From positions 1 to 5,085 of the forward strand of contig CATWQE010000126.1 of assembly GCA_958352855.1 (NCBI GenBank): a stretch of DNA of 5,085 nt, in the 5' to 3' direction. Of the stretch, positions 1 through 5,085 are shown piece after piece. Origin of the DNA: an uncultured Bacillota bacterium. GTDB taxonomy: Bacteria; Bacillota; Clostridia; Lachnospirales; Lachnospiraceae. Both the position numbers and the translations under genes were made by a program. A model generated the notes under the pieces. That model saw nothing but the letters and a program-made list of their open reading frames with translations. It was not told the origin of the DNA and made no database searches. Positions within the stretch are counted from its first letter, which is position 1. Every line of letters begins with the position of its first letter.

Positions 1-663
1 AGGGCACAGACTTCCTTCTTTTACCAGTTCCGGAACGGAAATTTCTTCATCCACAGGCCCGCACACCTTGCAATAGCGTTCCCACTGTGCAGGCGTTGCA
101 TCATAGGGAGGTGTTGCAGTAAGAGAAATAACCAGAACATCTCCCATTTCTCCCAGAAAAGTTTCCAGGGCCTTCCACCACTGATTTTTTAAATGGTGAC
201 ATTCATCCAGACAAATCACCTGGATTCCGGCTTTTTTTACGGTTTCTAACAAATCAAAAGAAGAAAAGTCCACTTCCTCTGTTTCCAGAGTATCTTCTTC
301 TTCCTCTGTACCCTGATACTGGGTCATGCCGCAAAAAAGGGTTTGATACGTAATGGAAGTAATCAGTTTTGGGTGGCAGATATCATTGGATAAATACGTT
401 TCCGGTGAAAGTCCGTCTTCTAAAAAGGCTGTCTGAATTCGCTCTAACCATTGCTGGCGTATGACAATTCTGGGAGATAAAATCAGACAGGGAAGTCCGC
501 TGCGCCGGATGAGTTCAATCCCAAGAGTAGTTTTTCCGGCGCCGGGGGCAGCCACAATATGTATTTTCTTATCGTCCAGATACCTTTGGGCAGAGTCCAG
601 AACCCGGGCCTGATAGGTACGCCAGGTTCCATGGAAAGAGAGAATGGAATCATATACATTCAT
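1..663 (-). CDS. SF2 DEAD/DEAH-box helicase, N-terminal 221 residues (3' end beyond left edge)
   Basis: This frame is open from ATG at 663 to the window edge and encodes the first RecA-like ATPase domain of a superfamily 2 (ResIII-like) nucleic-acid helicase. Visible motifs are a Q-motif-like TWRTYQARVL (13-22), Walker A APGAGKTT (39-46), the Walker B/DEAH-type box DECH (153-156) followed by HLKNQWW, and motif III SLTATPP (180-186). The second helicase domain, with motifs V and VI, would lie past the left edge, so total length and any fused domains are unknown. A strongly acidic stretch at about 119-133 (TEEEEDTLETEE) between motifs Ia and II looks like a surface insertion. The start is supported by AGAGGA seven bases upstream and by its own promoter. 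The family acts on DNA or RNA in the cytoplasm using ATP; the substrate cannot be told from this half. It could be a general repair or restriction-type helicase. Nothing here marks it as part of a defence island. Confidence 0.9.
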   Translation of the reverse strand, partial: MNVYDSILSFHGTWRTYQARVLDSAQRYLDDKKIHIVAAPGAGKTTLGIELIRRSGLPCLILSPRIVIRQQWLERIQTAFLEDGLSPETYLSNDICHPKLITSITYQTLFCGMTQYQGTEEEEDTLETEEVDFSSFDLLETVKKAGIQVICLDECHHLKNQWWKALETFLGEMGDVLVISLTATPPYDATPAQWERYCKVCGPVDEEISVPELVKEGSLCP

Positions 664-670
664 ACTAGAA

Positions 671-676
671 TCCTCT
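671..676 (-). promoter_or_regulatory. Ribosome binding site of the helicase gene
   Basis: AGAGGA on the minus strand lies seven bases before the ATG at 663. No other in-frame ATG lies close by, so it fixes the start. Confidence 0.75.
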
Positions 677-692
677 ACTTGTTTTTCTTTCT

Positions 693-721
693 ATCATACC
701 ACACTTTTTACTGACTGACAG
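693..721 (-). promoter_or_regulatory. Predicted sigma-A promoter of the helicase gene
   Basis: On the minus strand an extended -10, TGGTATGAT (hexamer TATGAT at 693-698), is preceded after 17 bases by CTGTCA (716-721), a four-of-six match to TTGACA. The -35 element lies inside the last codons of the upstream peptidase gene. The start of transcription would be near 686, leaving a leader of about 23 bases that holds the AGAGGA site. No terminator separates the two genes, so read-through from the peptidase gene is also possible. Confidence 0.6.
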
Positions 722-1493
722 CCCATAAGTTATTAATTTGATATTCCAGTGTTTCATAATCCCACAGTTGTTCGCTGCGTTTTGTGCTGTTTGGGTCACG
801 TACCTGAATTTTGCCATCTTCTGTTCCCACCAGCAAAATAAAATGTCCAGTCGTGGTAAAATCACCTGGTCTCATACTACAGATAATGGGCATGCCAGAC
901 TCTAAAGCCTGAAAAACAGAGTCTCTGGACAGTGGAAGCTCCTGGCTGAACAATCCGAAATGCTGGATACCCTCACTGATCAGTGACCAACTGGTGCCTG
1001 ACCCGGGAACATAGTAGCCGTTTTCCTGGGCATAAGAGGCAACGGTGTAAGGGGTAATGGAATCCTCACCAGTCAGTCCGGCAACTGCCATGGAAATTAC
1101 AGTAGGAGCGCATCCGCTTACTGCCACACAGCTTGTTCCGTAGTCCCCATATCCCCAGCGCTCATCCCACTGAAGGAGCATGGGATACTCTCCTTTCTTC
1201 ACATCTCCAATAGAGTCTGCAAAGACCTGTCCCTTTTTCTCTGGATATCCTTCTACAAAATCCAGCATGTCCGGATTTCTGGAAAGCATATCTAAAAGCT
1301 CCTGGGGATAGGTATCGGTTTCCTTTAGAAGTTTGGAAGCCTTCGCCTTTTTTACATTGGTCTGGCAGGAGGTTACACTGCTGCTAAACAGGGTAACAAA
1401 CAAAAAGATACCATATACTGCTGTGAAAAATAAAATCATACCAAAGAAAAGAGAGATTCTTCTTTTCCTTCTTCTTCGCCTTGTATTTTTCAA
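708..1493 (-). CDS. Membrane-anchored C39-family (Peptidase_C39_2-like) cysteine peptidase
   Basis: The 261-residue protein begins with a very basic stretch (RRRRRKRR, 5-12) and a hydrophobic segment at about 13-36, so it is exported and anchored. VTSC at 40-43 fits a lipobox, making C43 a possible lipidation site. A linker (about 44-100) precedes a papain-like C39 domain. QWDERWGYGDYG (108-119) and SGCAPT (126-131) carry the likely nucleophile C128; GHFILLVG (216-223) carries H217, and VRDPNS (231-236) carries D233. All three catalytic positions are present, so it is probably active on the outer face of the membrane. Its substrate is unknown: C39 relatives cut double-glycine leaders when fused to ABC exporters, but this stand-alone form lacks transporter domains and may act on cell-wall or secreted peptides. 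The start is TTG at 1493; the nearest ATG (1506) is out of frame and the next in-frame Met (M19) would cut the membrane segment. It follows a two-component pair that may control it. Confidence 0.85.
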   Translation of the reverse strand: MKNTRRRRRKRRISLFFGMILFFTAVYGIFLFVTLFSSSVTSCQTNVKKAKASKLLKETDTYPQELLDMLSRNPDMLDFVEGYPEKKGQVFADSIGDVKKGEYPMLLQWDERWGYGDYGTSCVAVSGCAPTVISMAVAGLTGEDSITPYTVASYAQENGYYVPGSGTSWSLISEGIQHFGLFSQELPLSRDSVFQALESGMPIICSMRPGDFTTTGHFILLVGTEDGKIQVRDPNSTKRSEQLWDYETLEYQINNLWAVSQ

Positions 1494-1505
1494 AATAAAA
1501 CACCA

Positions 1506-1511
1506 TCCTTT
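1506..1511 (-). promoter_or_regulatory. Ribosome binding site of the peptidase gene, buried in a hairpin arm
   Basis: AAAGGA followed by TGGTG precedes the TTG start at 1493. Spacing from GGA is 12 bases, longer than usual. All of it lies in the 3' arm of the inverted repeat at 1498-1562, so it would be base-paired in any transcript arriving from the kinase gene. Confidence 0.5.
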
Positions 1512-1532
1512 TCTTTTGCTGTTCTGGCTCTT

Positions 1533-1541
1533 ACTATAGCA
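1533..1541 (-). promoter_or_regulatory. Predicted extended -10 promoter of the peptidase gene
   Basis: TGCTATAGT on the minus strand is an extended -10 (TGn plus a five-of-six match to TATAAT). The -35 position (about 1556-1561, AACACC) has no match to TTGACA, which suits an activator-dependent promoter. Transcription would start near 1526, within the loop of the inverted repeat. That transcript would omit the 5' arm and leave the ribosome binding site free. Confidence 0.45.
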
Positions 1542-1560
1542 AAAGAAAAAAGAATGGTGT

Positions 1561-1604
1561 TTAAGGTTCCATTGTGAAATTCCTAAGATTTTATTAAGGT
1601 TTTA
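1561..1604. promoter_or_regulatory. Phased direct repeats, candidate binding site for an OmpR/VanR-type regulator
   Basis: On the plus strand CTAAGATTTTA (1583-1593) and TTAAGGTTTTA (1594-1604) stand head to tail with an 11-base period, nine of eleven positions identical. A further TTAAGGTT (1561-1568) lies in the same phase 22 bases away. OmpR/PhoB-family regulators bind such one-turn direct repeats as dimers. The boxes sit just upstream of the predicted peptidase promoter and right after the gene pair encoding a regulator of this family. Which regulator binds is inference. The outermost box overlaps the kinase stop codon. Confidence 0.45.
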
Positions 1605-2759
1605 TGGAGCTTCCACAGGAAGCGCTACCTGGAAGGTGGTTTTTTCTTCCTGACTTTTGGCAGAAATGCTGCCTTTATGTAATTCTACAATTTCCCTGGC
1701 AATGGCAAGCCCAAGACCTGCGCCTCCGGTATTACTTCTTCTGGCTTCATCCAACCGGAAAAACTTTTCAAAAATCAAATCCAGTTTTTGTTTGGGAATG
1801 GTTCTTCCATGGTTTTCAAAAGAAATCACAGCCATGCCCTGTTCAAAATAGCCCCGAATGACAATGACACTGTTTTCGTAGCTGTATGCCACTGCATTTT
1901 TCAAAATATTGTTAAAGACTCTTGCCAGCTTATCTCCGTCCCCGTAGATTGCCAGGGCTTCGTCTACCTGGAGGTCAACGGTATTCCCATGAGCAGATAG
2001 GATTGGATAGAACTCTTCCGCCATCTGCATAAGCATATAAGCCAAATCCAAATGCTCTTTTTCCAATACCATGTTATGTAGGTTGAACTGGGTGATTTCA
2101 AAAAATTGAGCAATTAAATTTTCCAGGCGTTCTGCCTTGGTAAGCGCTACGTGAATGTACTTTTCCTTTTGTGCTTCCGGCATGTCCGGCGCTTCATCCA
2201 GAAGGCTTAAATATCCCATGACAGAAGTAAGAGGGGTTTTTAAGTCATGAGCCAGATAAGTAATTAAATCACTCTTTCTTTGCGATTCTTCTTTTAAAAT
2301 CTGTTCCTGCTTTTGCATATCGGTTTTTATCTGGAGCATCTGTGCGCCGATTTCCCGACAATTTTTCGGAAACGCTATTTCCATCTCCAAATCGTGCTTC
2401 CGGTAATTCTGAATCATATCGTTCAGGGAGGAAATGGTTTTTGCTTCCTTTATCCTTCCGTATACATACATGGAAATCAAAACCAGAAAAACCACGAAAA
2501 TCACAGCAACAATAAGAAAGAAAAGCAAAAAACTTTTTAAAGCATACCAGTCAACCTGATCATAAAATACCGTTGCCTGTCTGGATTCGTCATAAACCCC
2601 CTGGGTCATGATAAAAGTCTCTGCAAACCAGTCCCGAAAGAAGCCATTCACTCCGTAATCCATAAAAAGATAAAACAAATAGGCAAAAAATCCGGTGATT
2701 CCAAGAACCACCAGAATAATCCGCAGCAAGTGATGCTTAGTTTTCAATTTTGTAACCAC
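1602..2759 (-). CDS. VanS-type membrane sensor histidine kinase
   Basis: With the GTG start at 2759 the protein has 385 residues. Two membrane segments (about 11-34 and 74-100) flank a short outside loop of about 39 residues. A cytoplasmic linker follows, then a HisKA domain with the H box LAHDLKTPLT (169-178, phosphoacceptor H171). The catalytic ATPase domain has an N box NNILKNA (283-289), an F box FEKFFRLD (330-337) and a G box TGGAGLGLAIA (344-354). All key residues are present. It would autophosphorylate and pass phosphate to the regulator encoded just upstream. The sequence closely resembles VanS of vancomycin resistance clusters, but no ligase, dehydrogenase or dipeptidase gene is nearby, so its signal is unknown; cell-envelope stress or a peptide is a guess. 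TTG at 2795 gives 397 residues with AGGA five bases upstream. I prefer GTG because the resulting MVTKLKTK matches the remembered start of VanA-type VanS and leaves a normal 23-base overlap. Confidence 0.9.
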   Translation of the reverse strand: MVTKLKTKHHLLRIILVVLGITGFFAYLFYLFMDYGVNGFFRDWFAETFIMTQGVYDESRQATVFYDQVDWYALKSFLLFFLIVAVIFVVFLVLISMYVYGRIKEAKTISSLNDMIQNYRKHDLEMEIAFPKNCREIGAQMLQIKTDMQKQEQILKEESQRKSDLITYLAHDLKTPLTSVMGYLSLLDEAPDMPEAQKEKYIHVALTKAERLENLIAQFFEITQFNLHNMVLEKEHLDLAYMLMQMAEEFYPILSAHGNTVDLQVDEALAIYGDGDKLARVFNNILKNAVAYSYENSVIVIRGYFEQGMAVISFENHGRTIPKQKLDLIFEKFFRLDEARRSNTGGAGLGLAIAREIVELHKGSISAKSQEEKTTFQVALPVEAP

Positions 2760-3432
2760 ACCCCCATACTGTTTTAATGTATTTTGGTTTTTCAAAGGAA
2801 TCCTGCATTTTTTCTCTTAAATGCCGGATGTGAACCGTAATGGTGTTGTTATTTTTGCTGTAGTATTCGTCCTTCCAGATTTGATGGAATAATTCTTCGG
2901 AGCTGACCACACTGCCCTTTCTTTCACACAAAATTGCCAGAATCTCAAATTCCGTAGGTGTCAGGGACAAGGGCTTTTCATTCAGCGTACATTCGTGGGT
3001 TTTCCGGTTTAACACCAGACCATGATGAATAAAAATGTCCTGGTTTTGTTCTGTTCCCACATTGTAGCGGGTATACCGGCGAAGCTGCGCCTTTACTCTT
3101 GCCACCAGCTCCAGGGGAAGAAAAGGCTTGGTAAGATAATCATCTGCTCCAAGCATCAAGCCATTGATTTTGTCCAGTTCTGTACTTTTGGCAGTAAGCA
3201 TGATAATGGGATAATTGTACTGTTCCCGGATGATCTGGCACAGCTTTAGTCCATCAATTTCCGGCATCATAATATCTAAAATTGCCAGATCAATGGACTG
3301 GGTATGAATACACTCCAGGGATTCCGTAGAGGAATAAAATTTAAATACAGAAAATCCCTCATTTTCCAGATAGAGTGTTACCAGATCCGCAATTTCCTTT
3401 TCATCATCTACAATTAATATTTGTTCCTTCAT
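2737..3432 (-). CDS. VanR-type OmpR-family response regulator
   Basis: This 231-residue DNA-binding regulator has the usual length and layout of the OmpR/PhoB family. The receiver domain (about 3-115) shows the acidic pair D9-D10, phosphoacceptor D53 in ILDIMMP, T80 in IIMLTAK and K102 in LTKPF. A winged-helix domain (about 137-230) contains LSLTPTEFEILAIL, a recognition-helix region NNNTITVHIRHLREKM, and the closing wing IKTVWGCGYKIEN. It resembles VanR closely (ILIVDDEKEIADLV; PFLPLELVARVKAQLRRY). Phosphorylated by the overlapping kinase, it would bind direct repeats near promoters; a candidate site lies at 1561-1604, before the peptidase gene. The ATG at 3432 has a modest GGTGA site seven bases away and lies 17 bases after the folB-folK stop. 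Transcription together with the folate genes is therefore likely, although autoregulation from an unseen promoter is possible. No vancomycin resistance enzymes are in the window, so the similarity alone does not indicate resistance. Confidence 0.93.
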   Translation of the reverse strand: MKEQILIVDDEKEIADLVTLYLENEGFSVFKFYSSTESLECIHTQSIDLAILDIMMPEIDGLKLCQIIREQYNYPIIMLTAKSTELDKINGLMLGADDYLTKPFLPLELVARVKAQLRRYTRYNVGTEQNQDIFIHHGLVLNRKTHECTLNEKPLSLTPTEFEILAILCERKGSVVSSEELFHQIWKDEYYSKNNNTITVHIRHLREKMQDSFEKPKYIKTVWGCGYKIEN

Positions 3433-3449
3433 AATTCTTCACCAAATCG

Positions 3450-4277
3450 TTACTCTGGGAGAGCAGCCAGCAGCTCTCCCACTGTTTTTCCAAGAACCGG
3501 ATGACGCTTATAAGGGGCAATTTCCGCCAAAGGCTTCAGCACAAAGTCTCTCTTGTGCATTTCTATGTGCGGGATAATTAAATCCTCTGTTTCCAGAACC
3601 TCATTGTCATACAGAAGAATGTCCAGATCCAAGGTTCTGGGTCCCCAGTGAATGAGACGTTCCCTGTGAGCAGCCTGTTCGATTTCGTGCAGCAGGTCTA
3701 ACAGCTCTTGTGGAGACAGCAGGGTGTCAAGAGCAAGACAGGCATTTAAAAAATCATCCTGCTCTACTCCCCCGTAAGGTTCTGTTACCAGATAGGAGGA
3801 CACCTTCTGCACCCGGCATTGGTTATGCTCATCCAGAGCCTTTACCGCCTGGTCTAAATACGCCTTCTTATCACCCAGATTGGAGCCAAGGGCAATATAA
3901 GCCCTGTGCCAGAAACGGGAAATCTTTACTGACACAGTTTCTAAAGGCAGTCCAACAGGCGCCCAGGGCTTTTCAAGCTCTAAGGTAACACCTTTTAAAA
4001 GGGGATAGTGAAGGAGCAGGGCAGTTGCCAAATCTTCGGCAGCAGCTTCAATGAGCTTGCGGGTATGCTTTTTGGTATATTCTGTTATAAACTGGCTGAC
4101 TTCTCCATAATGAATGGATTCTTCCAGACAATCGCTTTTTCCTGCTTTTCTGGTATCTGTATACATGGTAAGAGAAAACAGGAATTTTTGTCCCAGATTG
4201 GTTTCTTCCTGAAAAACTCCATGATTGGCAAAAACTTCCAGATTCTGAATACGGATTTCATCATACTGTTTCATCAT
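3450..4277 (-). CDS. folBK: Bifunctional dihydroneopterin aldolase / HPPK (FolB-FolK fusion)
   Basis: The 275-residue protein joins two consecutive cytoplasmic enzymes of folate synthesis. FolB (about 1-121) splits 7,8-dihydroneopterin to 6-hydroxymethyl-dihydropterin and glycolaldehyde; NHGVFQEETNLGQ, IHYGEV, LIEAAAEDLA and LEKPWAPVG supply E25, Y57, E77 and K103, which line up with active-site residues of known aldolases. FolK (about 124-275) pyrophosphorylates that product with ATP; ALGSNLGD (129-136) opens it, and WGPRTLDLDILL (211-222) gives R214 and the Mg-binding pair D217 and D219, followed by PHIEMHKRDFVLKPLAEIAP. Both halves look intact. The start ATG at 4277 overlaps the folP stop as ATGA, a sign of translational coupling, with GAGAGGG six bases upstream; a second ATG follows directly. 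Its product is the FolP substrate, so the order in the operon fits the pathway. The fusion is a known arrangement in Firmicutes. Confidence 0.95.
   Translation of the reverse strand: MMKQYDEIRIQNLEVFANHGVFQEETNLGQKFLFSLTMYTDTRKAGKSDCLEESIHYGEVSQFITEYTKKHTRKLIEAAAEDLATALLLHYPLLKGVTLELEKPWAPVGLPLETVSVKISRFWHRAYIALGSNLGDKKAYLDQAVKALDEHNQCRVQKVSSYLVTEPYGGVEQDDFLNACLALDTLLSPQELLDLLHEIEQAAHRERLIHWGPRTLDLDILLYDNEVLETEDLIIPHIEMHKRDFVLKPLAEIAPYKRHPVLGKTVGELLAALPE
3457..3480 (-). repeat. Perfect 8-bp hairpin at the 3' end of folB-folK
   Basis: GGGAGAGC (3457-3464) and GCTCTCCC (3473-3480) form a perfect, GC-rich eight-pair stem with an eight-base loop, inside the last codons of folB-folK (GELLAALPE). 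In minus-strand RNA it is followed by AGAGTAACGATTTG, with no U-run, so it is not a standard terminator. It could stabilise the upstream mRNA or dampen read-through into the regulator gene. On the plus strand it is followed by ACTGTTTTT, but no plus-strand gene needs a terminator there. Confidence 0.5.
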
Positions 4278-5085
4278 ACATTACCCTCTCTTAAAATTGC
4301 CTGTGTCATGCGGATAGCACGCAGATTTTCTTTGACATCGTGAACACGAACAAAGGCAGCTTTCTTTTCTACGCCAAGAACCGTAGTTACCATGGTTCCT
4401 TCTACACGCTGGTCAGAAGGCAAATCCAGTGCAGTTCCAATGACCGATTTTCTGGAGGTTGCCAGAAGAACCGGATATCCCAGTTCTGCCAGGCGTTCCA
4501 GATGATGGATGATAATCAGGTTGTGTTCATAAGTTTTTCCAAATCCTACGCCCGGGTCTAAGATGATTTGTTCGTCTTTAATGCCTGCTTTTTTGGCAAT
4601 GGCAAGAGATTCTCTCATGTCTGCACAGAAATCATCCAGAAAGTTGTTATATTCTACTTTTTCCCGATTATGCATCAGACAGCAGGGAACCTGATATCTG
4701 GCAATCAGTTCTGCCACTTTATAGTCATATTTCAGTCCCCAGATATCGTTGACGAAATCAGCTCCTGCTTTTAGCGCAGCTTCCACAACCTCTCCTTTAT
4801 AGCTGTCAATAGATACCGGAATATCAAATTCTTTTTTAATCATTTCAATCACCGGAACAACACGCTGGATTTCTTCTTCTATAGAAATCTGCACATGGCC
4901 GGGTCTGGTAGATTCCCCTCCTACATCAATGATGGAAGCGCCCTGGTCAATCATGTCTGCCACATGCTGTCTTGCCTTTTCCATGCTGTTCCATTTTCCA
5001 CCATCAGAGAAGGAGTCTGGTGTTACATTTAAAATTCCCATAATATAGCAGTCATGTTCTACGTCAAACAAGCGGTTTCCGATTT
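4274..5085 (-). CDS. folP: Dihydropteroate synthase (5' end beyond right edge)
   Basis: FolP condenses 6-hydroxymethyl-dihydropterin pyrophosphate with p-aminobenzoate to give dihydropteroate; it is the sulfonamide target. Counting from the in-frame TTG codon at 5071, family motifs are MGILNVTPDSFSDGG (11-25), DVGGESTRPG (49-58), SIDSYK (87-92), DFVNDIWG (105-112), LDPGVGFGK (171-179), TSRKSVIG (205-212) and RVHD (242-245). The barrel is complete. The TTG at 5071 is probably not the start: the frame stays open upstream and reads IGNR before LFDVEH, matching the usual beginning of Clostridia FolP proteins, so the true start lies just past the right edge and Leu replaces Met at that codon. The sequence around ESTRPG looks ordinary, with no insertion of the kind linked to sulfonamide resistance. 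The stop overlaps folB-folK, so the genes form an operon whose promoter is outside the window. Confidence 0.95.
   Translation of the reverse strand, partial: IGNRLFDVEHDCYIMGILNVTPDSFSDGGKWNSMEKARQHVADMIDQGASIIDVGGESTRPGHVQISIEEEIQRVVPVIEMIKKEFDIPVSIDSYKGEVVEAALKAGADFVNDIWGLKYDYKVAELIARYQVPCCLMHNREKVEYNNFLDDFCADMRESLAIAKKAGIKDEQIILDPGVGFGKTYEHNLIIIHHLERLAELGYPVLLATSRKSVIGTALDLPSDQRVEGTMVTTVLGVEKKAAFVRVHDVKENLRAIRMTQAILREGNV
4284..4290 (-). promoter_or_regulatory. Ribosome binding site of folB-folK inside the folP end
   Basis: GAGAGGG on the minus strand lies six bases before the ATG at 4277. It favours this first ATG over the adjacent second one at 4274. Confidence 0.7.

Larger units (their letters stand above)
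1498..1562 (-). terminator. Long inverted repeat with T-rich tail: terminator or translation-blocking hairpin
   Basis: Arms 1498-1520 and 1538-1562 pair over 23 positions: 12 perfect pairs next to the loop, a two-base bulge (1550-1551), then 11 pairs including one G-U in minus-strand RNA. The loop is 17 bases (1521-1537). On the minus strand the 3' arm is followed by TTTTATTTT, so it resembles an intrinsic terminator for the kinase gene, although the stem is A/T-rich apart from the CACC/GGTG block. The arm also contains the peptidase ribosome binding site, so it could instead, or in addition, block translation of read-through mRNA. Confidence 0.55.

Noticed and set aside
1..663. Helicase as part of a phage-defence or CRISPR (Cas3-like) system
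   Set aside because: No HD domain, nuclease, methylase or repeat array is visible, and the neighbours are housekeeping or signalling genes.
665..865. Minus-strand open frame of 66 codons overlapping the end of the peptidase gene
   Set aside because: It lies in another frame of the well-supported peptidase gene and the helicase promoter region, with no motif or ribosome binding site of note.
1504..1506. ATG at 1506 as start of the peptidase gene
   Set aside because: It is out of frame with the peptidase and leads to a frame that stops after about 37 codons. The GG-rich site abuts it without spacing.
1333..1539. Plus-strand open frame of 68 codons, rich in Leu, Phe and Lys
   Set aside because: It is antisense to the basic and hydrophobic N-terminus of the peptidase gene. 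Its composition mirrors that region, and it has no convincing ribosome binding site or family resemblance.
1602..3432. Calling this a vancomycin resistance (vanG-type) cluster
   Set aside because: Only regulator and kinase homologs are present. None of the enzymes that remodel the peptidoglycan precursor is encoded here.
3457..3490. Plus-strand intrinsic terminator (stem then ACTGTTTTT)
   Set aside because: There is no plus-strand gene upstream for it to end. The T-run is short and falls within folB-folK coding sequence.
4008..4343. Plus-strand open frame of 111 codons
   Set aside because: It runs antisense across the folB-folK start and folP end, both secure genes. The translation has no recognisable domain, and the frame is a shadow of coding sequence.

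Overview
The window holds a tightly packed set of leftward (minus-strand) genes from a low-to-mid-GC Gram-positive bacterium. The best guess is a gut Clostridia member of the Lachnospiraceae (Blautia/Dorea-like). This rests on the VanR/VanS-type two-component pair, the fused FolB-FolK protein, the style of the DEAD/DEAH helicase N-terminus and the clear Shine-Dalgarno sites. It is recognition from memory, not a database result.

Right to left, in the direction of transcription: folP (dihydropteroate synthase) enters from the right edge, and its start codon lies outside the window. Its stop overlaps the start of a folB-folK fusion as ATGA. After only 17 bases comes an OmpR-family response regulator of the VanR type, whose end overlaps a VanS-type sensor histidine kinase. 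FolP, FolB and FolK are consecutive pterin-branch steps of folate synthesis. The two-component genes follow with no clear terminator, so they may be read from the folate transcript. A stable hairpin in the last codons of folB-folK is the only visible boundary signal.

Between the kinase stop and the next gene is a dense 108-base intergenic region (1494-1601). It holds TTAAGGTTTTA-like direct repeats in 11-base phase, an extended -10 promoter (TGCTATAGT) with no recognisable -35, and a 23-pair inverted repeat whose 3' arm contains the ribosome binding site of the next gene and ends in a T-rich tail. That gene encodes a membrane-anchored or lipidated C39-type cysteine peptidase-like protein with a TTG start. 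The layout suggests, but does not prove, that the response regulator activates the peptidase gene while read-through transcripts are terminated or poorly translated.

A second extended -10 promoter overlaps the end of the peptidase gene and drives an SF2 DEAD/DEAH helicase. Its first 221 residues are present, and the rest runs off the left edge.

No tRNA, rRNA, CRISPR array, insertion sequence or vancomycin resistance enzyme gene is visible. All plus-strand open frames appear to be shadows. The most interesting item is the compact regulatory region in front of the peptidase gene; no wholly new system is evident.
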